From: Podocnemis expansa
Taxonomy: Eukaryota; Chordata; Testudines; Podocnemididae
NCBI GenBank assembly: GCA_007922195.1
Contig: ML682125.1
Location: 1,486,469 to 1,550,468 of the forward strand
Length of the DNA stretch: 64,000 nucleotides
Reading direction: 5' to 3'
Positions 10,972 to 23,420 of this stretch are shown piece by piece (within the stretch, counting starts at the first letter, position 1; each line of letters opens with the position of its first letter). Below the pieces are notes generated by a model, which did not search any database, was not told where the DNA came from, and was given only the letters and a program-made list of their open reading frames with translations. Both the position numbers and the translations under genes were made by a program.

Positions 10972-12886
10972 ATGGTGAAGAGGCGCTGCACTGCTGCTAG
11001 CGCCCCTTCTGTCTCCTCTACCTGTGCCTGTAGCCAGACAGACATCCTGATCATAGATATCTCTACCCAGATCCTGGTGTGGACTTGCAGGGACTGTGGC
11101 CTGCATTTCCCTGTCACTGATGATCAGGCTGGGGAGATGCATCGATGTGACAGGTGCCTGCTGGTGGAATCGCTCAGGAGGCAGGTGGGAGAGTTACAGG
11201 AGCAGGTGGCTTGGCTCAGGTGTATCCACAGTCTGGAGAAGTTCCTGAAGAGCATCCACGAGGAGACGTGCAAGAAGGAGGGCACTATCCAGGTGCCAGA
11301 CACTACTGCCACAACACTGGAGATGGATGGGGAGCCTGTGGCAGGGGGAGGACACTGACAGCTGGTTACCTCTGGCAGCAGACAGTGCTCCACCCTTGCT
11401 CACAAGCCACCCTCCGTTGTGGCAAAGAAGAGATGTTGAAGAAGGTGGAAGAGGAGAGGCCATGCACCCCCTAGGCTGGGAGGATCACAGCCACCACAGC
11501 TAGGAGGAAACGTAGAGTTGTGGTGGTTGGGGACTGTAAATCGGGTCGCCTACCGGATGGGCCGCTTTTGCCGTCTGAGGGTGGCTGTCTGCGGTCACAG
11601 CCGCCAGGCACACGCAGCACACCCAGACCCTGCCTTCTAGCCCGCTGCAGGGCGAGGCAGCCAAGGCAATCAGGGCTTCACGGGGCAAGGTTCAGTTTTG
11701 GGGTTTGTAGCAGTAAGGGTTGAGGGGAGGGAGACACAGGCCCGCCCACTCCACTGCATCTAAGCCCAGGGCCCTAATGGGTGGTCACAGGCCACCTGAT
11801 AGATAGTGGTGTGCCTGCCGAAACACACTAGCCCTGCGGGGCTAGTCCGCGCCCCTCCCCTGGGCTACTTCCTCCGTCTTCCCTACCAAACCCCCGGGTA
11901 CCTTCCCAGCGGTATGCCCGTCAGGCCTTCAGCCTTCGCTGTGGGCGGGTCTGGACCTCTCGCCGTATCTTCAGCCAGTGGCAGCTCCTCCAGGTCGCAG
12001 GTATTGGGCAGCCCCGGGTCAGCCACAGCCTCTGCAGAAGGCAGCTCATCCAGGTCCTGCGGGCCCTGCTCATCTCCTCCCCCTGGCAGCTCTTCCACCA
12101 AAGGTAACTCCTCCAGGTCCTCGCCCTGGGCGGGGTTGGTGGGGTTGTCGAGGCTCTGGTCATGCCCATGCTCCTCCCTGTCAGGGAGGTCTACCTTCCA
12201 TCTGGTGCACCTGCACCTGCACCTGCACCTGCACCTGCACCTCCTTCTCCCATGGGGCTGCTTGGGCCGGCCCCTTAAATAGTCCTCCCTTCCTCCAGCC
12301 CAGCCCCTTTGGTTCTCGGCCCACACTGGGTCCATGCCTTTCCCTGGCCAGCAGGGGGAGTGCTGGAGCTTGGGCCTGGGTTGCACCTTGCTACAGGGAC
12401 TCACTTCTAAGGGGGACGGAGGCACCCATCTGTTGCCCTGACAAGGTCTCTCGAGAGGTGTGCTGTCTGCCAGGTGCCTGCATCTGAGATGTTATGGAGG
12501 GACTGTCGAGAATCATCCGCCCCTCTGACTACTACCCCTTGCTTCTCATCCATGTGGGAACCAATGATACTGTGAGAGGTGATCCTCAGCAGATCAAAGG
12601 TGACTTCAGGGCTCTGGGAGTGCGGGTGAAGGAGTTTGGAGCACAGGTGATGTTTTCTTCGATTCTTCTGGTCAAGGGTAGGGGCCTGAGCAGAGACAGA
12701 TACATCCTGGAGATGAATGCCTGGCTGCGAAGATGGTGTCGTCGGGAGGGCTTTGGCTTCCTTGACCATGGGTTGCTATTTCAGGAAGAAGGACTGCTAG
12801 GCAGAGATGGACTCCATCTTTCGAGGAAGGGGAAGAGCATATTTGGATGCAGACTGGCTGACCTAGTGAGGAGGGTTTTAAACTAG
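10972..12886 (+). pseudogene. CR1 ORF1, broken by LTR and frameshifts
   Basis: The first open part (10972-11358) starts MVKRRCTAASAP and includes a cysteine/histidine cluster (CRDCGLHF, HRCDRC) followed by a leucine-rich coiled coil (LLVESLRRQVGELQEQVAWL). The second (12494-12886) is the C-terminal half of an SGNH-type esterase with HVGTNDT and DGLHLSRKG, the latter carrying the catalytic Asp-His. The nucleophile block GDSLL is split by the solo LTR after the GD codons. CR1 ORF1 proteins are known to combine these domains; the role is thought to be in ribonucleoprotein handling or lipid hydrolysis. Confidence 0.85.
11535..12395. mobile_element. Solo LTR with GGGAC target duplication
   Basis: The 861-bp insertion starts TGTAAATCGG and ends TTGCTACA, so the termini are TGTA/TACA, and is flanked by GGGAC at 11530-11534 and 12396-12400. 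It interrupts CR1 ORF1 and contains a (CTGCAC)n tract at about 12207-12243 and 'cttaaatag' near 12271. No internal retroviral genes remain, so it is a recombined solo LTR of an ERV or Gypsy element. The family was not identified. Confidence 0.9.
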
Positions 12887-13099
12887 GTCTGAAGGGGGAA
12901 GGAGACCAAAGCCCACAAGTGAGTGACAATGTGGGAGACCAGGGGGAAGGGATGGAACTTGGGGGGTGCTGGGACTGTAACTCCAGGGATAGAAGAGAGG
13001 GTAGTTGGAACATGCAGAGGGAATCAAATAATCATCTTAAGTGCTCTAATGAAGCCCTAATACCTGAGGCAAGTGGGGGAGGTCAACACCGAGAGAAAA

Positions 13100-15753
13100 T
13101 GCAGGGAGGTAGATACAATAGAATTGAAAATCAAAATGGGAAAGTAGGGCAATCAGTGTGCTATCTTAGGTGCCTATACACAAATGCAAGGAGCCTGGGA
13201 AACAAGCAGGAAGAATTAGTAGTAATGGCACAGACAAAGAACTATGATATAATTGGGATAACAGAGACATGGTGGGATAGTTTGCATGACTGGAGCTCTG
13301 CCATGGATGGGTATAAACTGATCAGGAAGGACAGGCAGGGAAGGAAAGGGGGAGGAGTAGCACTATATGTAAAGGAGCTCTATGACTGCTCAGAGCTTCA
13401 TTATGAAAGTGGAAACAAGCCAGTTGAAAGTCTGTGGGTTAAGTTTAGAGGGGAGAGCAACAAGGGGATGTCGTGGTGCGTGTCTGCTACAGACCACCAG
13501 ATCAGAAGGAGGAGGTGGATGAGGCATTCTGTGTACAATTGTCAGAAGTTTCTAGAGCACAGGCCCTGGTTCTCATGGGGGACTTCAATTACCCTGACAT
13601 CTGCTGGGAGGCCAATACAGCAGTGCACAGGCAATCCAGGAAGTTTTTAGACAGGGTTGAGGACAACTTCCTGGTACAAATGCTGGAGGAACCAACTAGG
13701 GGCCTTGCACCTCTCGACCTGCTGCTCACAAACAGAGAAGAATTGATCAGGGAAGTAGAAGTGAATGACAACCTGGGTAGCAGTGACTATGAGATCAAGA
13801 TGCTGATTAAAGAAAAGAAGGAAAGAAGCAAAACGCAGACCCTGGACTTCAGAAAAGCAGATTTTGGCTCCCTGAGGGAACTGATAGGCAGGATCCCTTG
13901 GGAGGCTGATCTGAAGGGGAAATGTGTCCAAGAGAGTTGGCTGCATTTTAAAGACACCCTGCTAATGGCACAGGAAGATACCATTCTGATAAAGAGAAAG
14001 CACAGCAAATGCGGAAGGCGCCCAGAGTGACTTAACAGAGAGCTCTGCACTGAGCTGAAGCATAAAAAGGAAGCTTACAGAAAGTGGGACCTAGGACAGA
14101 TGACTAGGGAGGCATATAAAGACATTGCTTGGAACTGCAGGGATAAAATCAGAAAGGCCAAAGGAGAAATGGAGTTGCGGCTAGCAAGGGATGTGAAGGA
14201 TAAGAGGGAGGGGCTCTATAAGTATACCAGTAACAAGAAGAGGATCAGGGATGTTGTAGGTCCCGTACTGAATGGGGCAGGTATCCTTGTGACAGAGGAT
14301 GAGGAAAAAGCTGAAGTGCTCAATGCTTTTTTTACTTCAGTTTTCACAGGCAGGGTCAGCTCCCAGCCCACTACACTAGGTACAGTAGATTGGAGAGAAG
14401 AAGAGAGGCTCTTGGTGACAGAAGGTCAGGTTAACGACTACATAAAGAAGCTAGATGTGCACAAGTCCATGGGGCCGGAGGAACTGCATCCGAGGATGCT
14501 GAGGGAGCTGGCTGATGAGATAGCAGCACCGTTGGCCATTATCTTTGAAAACTCATGGAGAACGGGGGAGGTGCCAGAGGACTGGAAAAAAGCAAATATA
14601 GTGCCTATCTTCAAGAAAGGGAAAAAGGAGGATCCAGGGAATTACAGACCTGTCAGCCTCACCTCAATCCTGGGAAAAATCATGGAGCAAGTTCTCAAAG
14701 AATCCATCCTGAAACACTTGGAGGAAAATAGAGTGATCAGGATCAGTCAGCATGGATTCACCAAGGGTAAATCATGCCTGACCAACCTCATTGCCTTCTA
14801 TGATGAGATGACTGGATTTGAGGATGTGGGAAGAGCCGTTGATGTGATATACCTTGACTTTAGCTACAGTTTCCCACAGCATTCTCATTGGCAAACTAAG
14901 GAAGTATGGGTTGGATGCATGGACTGTAAGGTGGATAGAAAACTGGCTAGATCAACGGTTTCAGCATGTAAGAATCAATGGCTCCATGTCAAGTTGGCAA
15001 CCAATAACAAGTGGTGTGCGCCAGGGGTCGGTCCTGGGGCCAGTTCTGTTCAACATTTTCATTAATGATCTGGATGATGGGATAGATTGCACACTTAGTA
15101 AGTTTGCAGATGACACCAACCTGGGGGAAACGGTAGACACCCTGGAGGGCAGGGACAGGATTCAGGGAGACCTAGACAAATTGGAGCAGTGGGCCAATAG
15201 AAATCTCATGAGGTTCAACAAGGACAAGTGCAAAATCCTGCACTTGGGCCAGAAAAACCCCATGCACTGCTACAGGCTGGGGAGCGATCAGCTAAGTAGC
15301 AGCACTGGAGAAAAGGACCTGGGAGTCATGGTGGATGGGAAGCTGGATATGAGTCAGCAGTGTGCGCTTGCTGCCAGAAAGGCCAATGGCATACTGGGCT
15401 GCATCAGAATTGTTGCCAGCAGATCGAGGGATGTGATCGTTCCCCTCTATTCTGCACTGGTGAGGCCACATCTGGAATACCATGTCCAGTTTTGGGCTCC
15501 CCACTGCAAAAAGGACATGGACAAATTAGAGAGAGTCCAGCGGAGGGCAACAAAAATGATCAAGGGGCTGGAGCACAAGCCCTATGAAAAAAGAATGAAG
15601 GAACTAGGCTTATTTAGCCTGCAGAAGAGAAGACTGAGGGGGGATTTGCTGGCAATCTTCAACTACTTGAAGGGTTGCTCCATGGAGGATGGAGCTCGAC
15701 TCTTCTCAGTAGTAAGAGAGGACAGAATGAGGAGCAATGGTTTCAAGTTATAG
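13100..15753 (+). pseudogene. CR1 ORF2 endonuclease-reverse transcriptase, broken
   Basis: The apurinic-type endonuclease begins near 13160 (YTNARSLGNKQEEL, IGITETWWD) in one frame and shifts near 13470 to a second ([15 protein letters not shown]), which stops at 14028-14030. The reverse transcriptase runs from 14100 (NYRPVSLTSILGKIMEQV, HGFTKGKSCLTNL) and shifts near 14860 to the frame with [17 protein letters not shown] and the active-site FADDT (15102-15116). The C-terminus reads [17 protein letters not shown]. At least two frameshifts and one stop disable it. Confidence 0.93.
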
Positions 15754-15984
15754 CTGGGGAGGTCCAGGCTGTATATTAGGAAAAGCTTTCTTAGTAGGTA
15801 AGTGGTGAAGCATTGGAATAAGCTACCTAGGGAGGTGGTGGAATCTCCATCTTTGGAGGTGTTTAAGGCCCAGCTAGACAAAACCCTGGCTGGGATAATC
15901 TAGTGGGAGTGGTCCTGCTTTTTTGGCAGGGGGTTGGACTAGATGACCTCATGAGGGCCCTTCCAACCCTATGATTCTATGATC

Positions 15985-16125
15985 CCAATAATGTTCAGTA
16001 TGCCATGAGCATTGAAAAAACACCTGACACAACATAGTGTGCATCAGCCCACACAGTCACACTGTAAGGAGGACCATGAGTGATACATATTATATCCAAA
16101 GGGGGGTAACTGATGTGCAGCATGT
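15985..16125. other. Spacer between CR1 and hAT element
   Basis: Short unassigned stretch. Confidence 0.3.
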
Positions 16126-16128
16126 CAC

Positions 16129-16915
16129 CATGGGTGGATTAACTCATAGGCCTATGGGCCCCATGCCCAGAGGCCCAGAGAATGTGAGGGGCCCTCTGCC
16201 ATGTGGTGCTGGTGTGGAGTGGAGCCGCCCTGGGCCGGAGGCTGGGTTCTGCAGTTGCACTGCTTTCCAACCCTGCTCCTGGGGCCCACTGGTCCGCCCA
16301 CGGGTAGGGTGGGTCAGCCCAAGGCTGTGCTCTGCTCTTCTGCCCTGCTCGTGGGCCACCAGTCTACCCTTGGGCAGGGGGGTTGCTGGTGCATGGCACA
16401 TGGGCCCCGTGCCCCGAATCCTGGAGCCAGTGCCCCAGGTCTCGGAGTGGCCTCTGCCTCTCCTGGTCTCCGGCTATATCCAGCCGGAGATTTGGGGCCT
16501 AGCTGCCCACAATGGCAGCAGCCGCTTCTGGCCCCTTCCTTAGATGGGCGGCCCTGTGGCCGCGGCTGCCACTCCCTGCCCTGTCCCTGGCTGGGGGCGT
16601 GGCCTGTGGTCAGGGGGCGGGCATTGGTGGTGCCCCGGGTCCTTCCCTGGGGCAATGACGCTCCTGCCCTTGGGGCAGCATGGGGCCTGCTGCTGCGCCA
16701 TGAAGTATGGTTTCCAGTGTGGCTGGGCTGCACTGGAAGCTGCCCTGCTTGCCCCAGTGGCACAATCAGCTGTGCCACAGCTGGGCCCCAGTGTCCCCCC
16801 CAACACTGGCCTTCCCATAGGGAGCAGGATCCTAGACTGGAGGGGGGCTGTGGCCTTAGGTGAGGGCAGGTGGTGCCCACCAGTGGGGAGGGCCCAGTGC
16901 CCCTAATCCGCCACT
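16129..16915. mobile_element. GC-rich hAT-type element
   Basis: The right end 'taatccgccactg' is the complement of CAGTGGCGGATTA, and the left edge carries a decayed 'gggtggattaactc'. The interior is GC-rich and repetitive, with long open frames on both strands that are not genes. A target duplication is not clear. Confidence 0.55.
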
Positions 16916-17170
16916 GCATGTTATACCATTTCAGGTGCTGAAAAAGGAGCCATGGAGGGGAAAGCTGGCTACTGCACAGTGAGAGAAGGGGAAGGAGTGT
17001 GCTTCACCTTTATGGCTGCCATCCCCACTGTCTCCTGGAATCTGTTCTGGATCACTTCCATCCTAAGTGCCAGTGAGATATGGGCTGGAGAAAGGGAGCC
17101 AGATGACAGCACCAGCTCTGGGTAAATCCTGGACGCTGCATGGACTGTGAAGCTTTGCGACAGCCCACTT
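16916..17170. other. No gene recognised
   Basis: Unassigned. Confidence 0.3.
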
Positions 17171-17709
17171 GTGACAGGATACTAGCTACAAACTATAGCA
17201 CAGGTCCGAAGGTTCAATGGGTTTAGTAGGCAGGACACCGGGAGACAAGGTAAAAGGTAAAAACAAAATAGTTCTGTTAAACAAACAGACAAGAAAGAAA
17301 AGAAATAGGAAAGCACCAATGCTCATGCCTGTTCAGCAGACAGGAACCCAGTGAAACGACTGCAGGTGCAGAGCATTGGGAGTGATGACTCGTGACGGCG
17401 AACACAGCAGTTGTGCCAACGATGAAGTTCCAAAGAAGGGGGGGCCTCAGCATTAGCTTTTATACACTGTTTTCTGCTAAGGGGGAAAAATGGCATGCAC
17501 ATCTGGTTATTTTCCACACCTGTTTACCACACTCTTTTGCCCCACTCTTATCTCGTTATTTTACAGAGCTTGCAAGTTATGACTGCCACTTGGTGGGAGC
17601 AAGGTACAACCTTAATTAAAAGTAATGGTAGCAGCTCAGCTCAGGGTTAACTGTTGGTCAGGGCTAACTAATGGCGATGCCACCTACTAACAGCTCCTCA
17701 TGTAACAAA
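17171..17709. mobile_element. Possible LTR
   Basis: The segment begins TGTGACAGGATACTAGC and ends CTCATGTAACA, so the outer bases are TG/CA and partly complementary. It has a purine-rich 'aaaaggtaaaaacaaaatag' stretch. The flanks do not give a convincing target duplication, so this is tentative. Confidence 0.35.
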
Positions 17710-18089
17710 TTCTACCATTGGGCCCAATACCACCTGCCCCAGTATGTCCTTCTCCTCACCCCACCTCATTTCTTTTTTCCTTTTTAATTCTGTCTGATCT
17801 GCCTGGCTTAGCCCATCAAGACTGTATTTTGCAGCACTGCTGTAAACCTGTGACCAGAAAGGGGCAGCTAAAAGCAGATCCCTAAACAGCCTAACATTAG
17901 GTTTTGGACATTTTGGAATGACTGTGCAGTCCATGTGCTTGTCACACTCTAGGGGCAGCTCAGACTACTGGACGGTCATGTTACCCCTCCCCTGCAACCT
18001 GCAGTGTCTCACCATGCTTTGCTGCTGCTTTGCTGCTATAGCTCCTAACCTGGGCTGCTTACAAATGGCAGAACAGCAGGCAGGTCATA
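17710..18089. other. No gene recognised
   Basis: Unassigned. Confidence 0.3.
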
Positions 18090-18090
18090 C

Positions 18091-18624
18091 CCAGGGCCGC
18101 CCTTAAGGGTGGGTGGGTGGGGGCGAGAGGGGCAATTGCCCTGGGCCCTGCAGTTCCCTGGGCCCTGTGCTGTCCTGCCATACGCAGGGCAGCATGCGGC
18201 CTGCACTGCTGTGCCCCTACAGACACGCTGTCCCCCGCCACCTCCCCACCCCCTTCGGCACAGAGCCGAAGCCAGGAGGGGCTGGCAGCATGGAGCTGTC
18301 CGCTACTCTGGCCCAGCTCTCCCCTGCACCCAGGGCAGGAACATCCGGCCCAAGGGTGGAGTGCGCCAGCCAAGAGGCCGGACTTCGCTCTTTCGCCCCT
18401 TCTCTGAGCCGGCTGTTCTGCCCTTGAGGGAGGTCAGGCTGGCCCAGAGGCGGGGCAGGAGAGCAGAACACGGCCACCGACTGGCCTGCCCTGTCCCTGG
18501 CTCAGGGGAGGGGCATGAGTATGGGGCTGGCCCATACCTGCCGCCAGCATGGGGGGGGGTGCAGAGCCCTGCACAGGACAATTGGCCTTGGGCCCTGCAC
18601 CCCTGTGGTGACAGCCCTGGTCAC
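18091..18624. mobile_element. GC-rich hAT-type element
   Basis: The left end CAGGGCCGCCCTTAAGGG and the right end complement CAGGGCTGTCACCACAGGGG are hAT-like. The flanks gtcatacc and gtcacatc agree at six of eight positions. The interior is GC-rich with accidental open frames on both strands. Confidence 0.6.
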
Positions 18625-18964
18625 ATCTTGAGTGTCTGTGCACAGCTGCAGCCCTGGTCCAATAACTCTGGCCCTGGCAGCCTGTCAGCAACACACTAGC
18701 CACACTCTGGCTTCCATCAGCCTTTGCAGCTACCTTGCAGGGTGACCCCAACACAGCCCCAGTTCACAAAACGTGTTCTGCATGGTCCAGCCCTCTTCTG
18801 AGCAGGTCACACAGTATAAGTCTATTACCTCTGTAGGTTCAGTGTTCAACAGCTAGTTACTGCAGCGGAAGTTACCCCCAACACTTTCATTGAAGCACAG
18901 CACTGGATTGGTTTAGATTAAAACTAAGTGCATCTAACAATACAAAGACCAGTTTTAATGAGTA
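18625..18964. other. No gene recognised
   Basis: Unassigned sequence. Confidence 0.3.
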
Positions 18965-18969
18965 CAAGT

Positions 18970-19974
18970 TGTGACCCAGGCCTCCTGGGATAACCTTCTG
19001 AATGCACCCAAATCAGAGCAAGCTGCAAAACCAGGGGCCAAACCCCCAAACCACTGATGGGTGGTACTTAAACCAGCCTCCCAGTCAGTAACAAAACATG
19101 CTTCTGATTCCCCACTCTGGTCATCACTGAGCATAACAAAGCAGAACCAGCCCCCTTTCTGCACATCAGTTCCTATGGTCCCCTCTAACCCCTGGGTCTC
19201 TTGAAGAAATAGGTTCGCCTGACCTCAAAGGGCCAGCCACATCACCCAGAACAATATAGGCTTGAATCTCACCCACAATACCACACTGCCAGCCAATCCC
19301 TTAATAACTACAACTGAAGGTTTAATATAAAAGGAAAACAAACAAAATATGAGAGATGTTAAAGGGTCAAAGTGGATCACATACATACAAATGATTTAGA
19401 GTCCATAGAACGCAAACCCTTGAAGATCCTGTAGTTTGGAGGTTAGTCCCACTCCTCTGGTTTGCACCCAGCAGCAGCAGCAACTGGATGGGTCTCAGTC
19501 CTTTGTTCAGTCCCAGGAGATTAGTTCCAGAGGCAGGTGTTGGTTGCAGACAGACTGAAGACTAAAGACAAAATGGAGGTGGGACCCCTGCCTTTTGTCT
19601 CAGAGTCCTTGCCAGAGCAAAATGGAGGTGGGCCACATGGTCAGTCTGGGTAACGAGTCAGACAGGTTTCTTCTTGGGCCCATTGCAGCTGGGAGGCCCC
19701 CTGGTGGGAGCCGTTAAAGGGAACAATAATTCTGCAAACACCCAGTCTGGGATTGCCTTAAGAACAAATCACTTGGAACGCACATGAAAACAAATAGATT
19801 TCTAATTTCTAATACAGGCATGAGACCTACAGAAAAACCATATAATCATTCTTGGCAGATTATAGCCTTTCTATTGACACCAAACATGGTATATCACATA
19901 TGTATTATTGCAAATATGAAATATTAGTATGAAAAATAATAATAAACAGTCCCTTAGACCCAGACAGCATCACA
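18970..19974 (-). mobile_element. Complete solo LTR, 1005 bp, CAAGT duplication
   Basis: It starts TGTGACCCAGGCC and ends AGCATCACA, flanked on both sides by CAAGT (18965-18969 and 19975-19979). The direction is inferred from the 26227 copy, where the strand beginning TGTGATGCTGTC has a 'gataaaaag' TATA-like box and a downstream 'attaaa'. This is the reference copy for the pieces at 5833-7777, 26227-27170 and 59012-59066. Confidence 0.92.
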
Positions 19975-19979
19975 CAAGT

Positions 19980-20397
19980 AGCAGGTCCTAAAGTCAGAAA
20001 TGACTTCTAGGGAAATAAAGAGAAAAAAATCTTCCCAGGAGCTAAAACTTAACAAGTTAGTTAAAGAAGCTGATTCAAGTGCCTCCCTACACATTCCCAG
20101 CAACAGGGATAACCAAATTCTCAGGTCAGGCTCCCTCTGGGGTGTTTTTGGCCCCCCTTCCTTTTATAGTTCATTCCCCCTTTGAAATGTATTTTCTTGA
20201 GGGTCACCATTAGATAAAGTTCCCTGCTGCTGGGAGGATGGAAACTTGGAGTCCTGTGGTGAAAAAGCGTCCATGCTGTTGTTTGCTAACATGCACATTA
20301 ATCTGTTCCTGCTCCCTTCATTGCCAAGGAATGACCATGTGATCTGTGATTGCCAATTGACTTTGGTGATACCTGGCAAGAGCTGTCAGTTCTTTGA
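19980..20397. other. No gene recognised
   Basis: Unassigned stretch between the solo LTR and the DIRS left end. Confidence 0.35.
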
Positions 20398-20779
20398 GAA
20401 CTGCTCACATCCATTCTTATTCAGGTATGTACGTGCCATGATGCCTGGTTATCTGGAAGCTTTTTTGCCCTAGCCTGTACCTGTAGACTCAGTCACCAAT
20501 GCCCCTGTGGACCTGTGCTTCAGCACAGTATAGAGGTGGCACTGACCCTGTTCCCCCCTTCAGTTCCTTCTTTCTGCCCATTTGTGACAGTTCTGAAACT
20601 ACGTGTCCTTGCCTTGGTACAAGCGCCTGTCTTTCATCACCTTTTTGTTCGATTCTTCGACTCCAGAAATTTTTCTCTTCTACCTGTTGGACTTGTCTAT
20701 CTCAGAAGCTCGAACTGCACCTGAGAAGCATGTGGCTATCCACCCATCTGAGGTAGCACAGGATCCAGCATGGGCTACA

Positions 20780-22850
20780 CCATGCCTGGATTCAAGCCCT
20801 GTGTGAATGTGCCAAGGCTTTCTCAGTGAGTGACCCTCACAAAAAGTATCTCAACTGCCTTGGCAAGGGACATAGGACTGACAAATGCCATATTTGTCTG
20901 TCTTTTAAACCAAGGACTCAGAAGGAAAGGGAGAGCTGCCTTCACTCCCTGGTGCTAGAGATGGCCCTCTGCCCAGCCTCTGTGCCATCCTCGGCACTGC
21001 CTGTGCAGACTACTCTGACCCAGAGGGAGCAGTTGGAGCTGGCTCAGGTCACCATCTGGGAAGGTAAAGAAGCCCAGCACAGGGTCTGAGGCAGTGTCGA
21101 AGACCTGGCTGGCTGGAGAAAAGCATCGACACCAGCACAGGTCAGGATCCATGGCACAGGTCCAGGCAACTTCCCTGACCGGGGCACCCAAGCCCTAGGC
21201 ATTCCAGGCCCCATCTACTGCAGAGGCCTTTGAAGCAGCGGGAGCGGTGCTGCAGCTGCCAACTTCCAACACCACTAGGATGATTGCCTCAAGGGGCAAA
21301 CCGGTACCATCTCTGAGGGCTTGGCCTAAAGCACTGGGTGAACCGAGCCTCCCGGCACAGAAGATGCTGGTGTGGGGCTTGAGCCATTAGCATGAGAGCG
21401 CGTCCCAGGAATGGGCATTGACACTTGGCTCCCCACTGGACCACTCAGGGGACACACGGCACATCCACTCCCCATCCCCTGCACAGCATGCACTGACATC
21501 ATCTGGCTTGCTGCCTGAACGCAGGGATGGCAGAGTGTCACCTCAATTCTTGCCCGTCAAGTCATCCCCTGACCGGTAGCCAGTTTCATCGCTGAGGCCT
21601 CTCTGGAGCAGAATCTGGTCCTCCTTTTCAGAGGCATCTGATGCCTTGCACTGGTGCAGACAATCTTCAACGCCACCATCCCTGGTACCAGCCTCATCGA
21701 ACTGGCAAACAAACGTAGGAGGAAATGGTCCTTGTTGACATCCTGGTGCAGGGAGCACTGAGCGCGGACTCTGGCTTTGCTTATACCGGCACAGTGCTCA
21801 CTGACTCCGGTGCAGAAGAAAGGCTGATCTCCACACAGGGACAAGCACAAAGTGGTGGACCGCTCCCTTGCACGGGGAAGAAGATGGTCTCCAGCACATT
21901 CCCTGGTATTGCCGTCCTTTAAAGACTAGACTGCACAGTGAGCTGACTGGGCATCCTGGGATGCTTCCCCCAAAGGGAAGCCAGTTCTCTGAGCTCCATG
22001 AAGCCTGTGACATCTCAAGGGGAAAGGAGCATGGAAGGATCTGAGGCAGACTCAGACACGGGAGAGGGCCCATCGGTATTGGGAGAGATGATTCCAGGGT
22101 CATGTCATCATCCTCCCCAACAAAGCGGCATATCAGAAATCTCTCTCACTTAAGGAGGACCCAAGGGTGCATCAGGAGCTCCTGAAGTGCATGGTTGCTA
22201 ACCTCGACCTCCCCATCGAGGTTGTAAGGGGAGCACTTTGACCCACTGTTCGATGAGGGTGACTCCATCCCACTGGCAAGGGTGGCAATCCCCATGCATG
22301 ATGGGGTCCTAAAAATTACATAAGCCCAGTAGCAAACCCCATCATTGTTTCCTCCAGTCTCCAAGGGGACTGAATGGAAATATCAGGTCCTTGTGGACAA
22401 GTTTGGATACTATTTTCCCCATCCCACACCAGGGTCCCTAGAGGTGGATGCAGTGAACCAGTGTGAAAGACAGGCCAATGCACTGCAGCCCCAAAAATAA
22501 AGAGGCAAAGAGACTGGACTTGTTTGGATGCAAGGTTTACTCTACCATGGCCCTTCAGTTACATATTGTTAACCAGCAGCCCCTTATGGGTGGGTACATT
22601 TTTAACCTATGGAGCGGCATGCAGAGGTTCAGAGACCTCATTCCCTCCAACCACATGGTGGACTATGACGTCCTCATGGAGGAGGGCCTGATGTCGACTT
22701 GTGCGATGCTCTTGTCCTCATGGGACATGACAGACATGGCCAGCAAGGGGGGGGTGGCCTTGGCAATTGCCATGTGATGGGCGGTGTGGAAACAGGGATT
22801 GTGCCTTTTAATGCAAATACAACAGTTCATCCAGGACCTCCCCTTCGAAG
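20780..22850 (+). pseudogene. DIRS 1 Gag remnant
   Basis: The N-terminal cysteine knuckle survives near 20826 (SDPHKKYLNCLGKGH, TDKCHICLSFKPRT), matching RCLGKDH in the copy at 47.9-48.8 kb. The C-terminal domain is at 22463-22777 (EAKRLDLFGCKVYST, MALQLHIVNQQPLMGGYIFN). Between them the frame is lost several times. Confidence 0.8.
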
Positions 22851-23420
22851 GTTGATCCTTATTTGCTGAATCCAGTGAAAACAAACCTCACTGGATGGAG
22901 GACTGCCAGGTGAAACTTCACTTGCTGGGGATGTACACTCCCTAGGCAGCCTATTGGTCCTTTCACACACAGCAGCAGCCTCCCCACCAACAGCAGCACC
23001 AACAGCAGCAGAGCCCGCACCATAGGTCCTTCCAGACATCCCAACACCACTATGAGAGCAGGAAGAGAGACAGCAATGGGGTGGCAGCAGAGTCCGAGCC
23101 CAGGGTTCCAGCTGGTCCTCTGGCCAGAGCAACAATGGCTGCCCCTCCTCCCAGAGGCAGAGGTTTTGACCTCTTGTCCAAGGGCTGCAGCAACACATGA
23201 GACTTCCTTTGTTCACAGAGTGTTCAAAAAACATTTAGCCCCATTCTGACACCACCGGTCCAAAATCAATTCAGACCGATGGATCTTGGATACAGTCACC
23301 CACGGTTATACCCTACAATTCAGGTCTAGGCCCCCGGCAAGAAAACTACCCCCTCACCACCCATTTTGGGACCTCTCCCATGAGCCCTTCCTGTAGCAGG
23401 AGGGCAGCAAGCTTCTGAAC

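Larger units (their letters stand above)
10610..15984 (+). mobile_element. Near full-length CR1 retrotransposon
   Basis: The order is a duplicated 5' region, ORF1 (coiled coil plus SGNH esterase), ORF2 (endonuclease plus reverse transcriptase) and a CR1 tail ending 'ccctatgattctatgatccc'. Both ORFs are broken and a solo LTR sits at 11535-12395, so the copy is dead. Full-length CR1 copies are rare because most are 5' truncated. Confidence 0.93.

Noticed and set aside
10918..12886. Stand-alone zinc-finger or esterase host gene
   Set aside because: Both pieces are the two ends of CR1 ORF1, in the right order and followed by CR1 ORF2.
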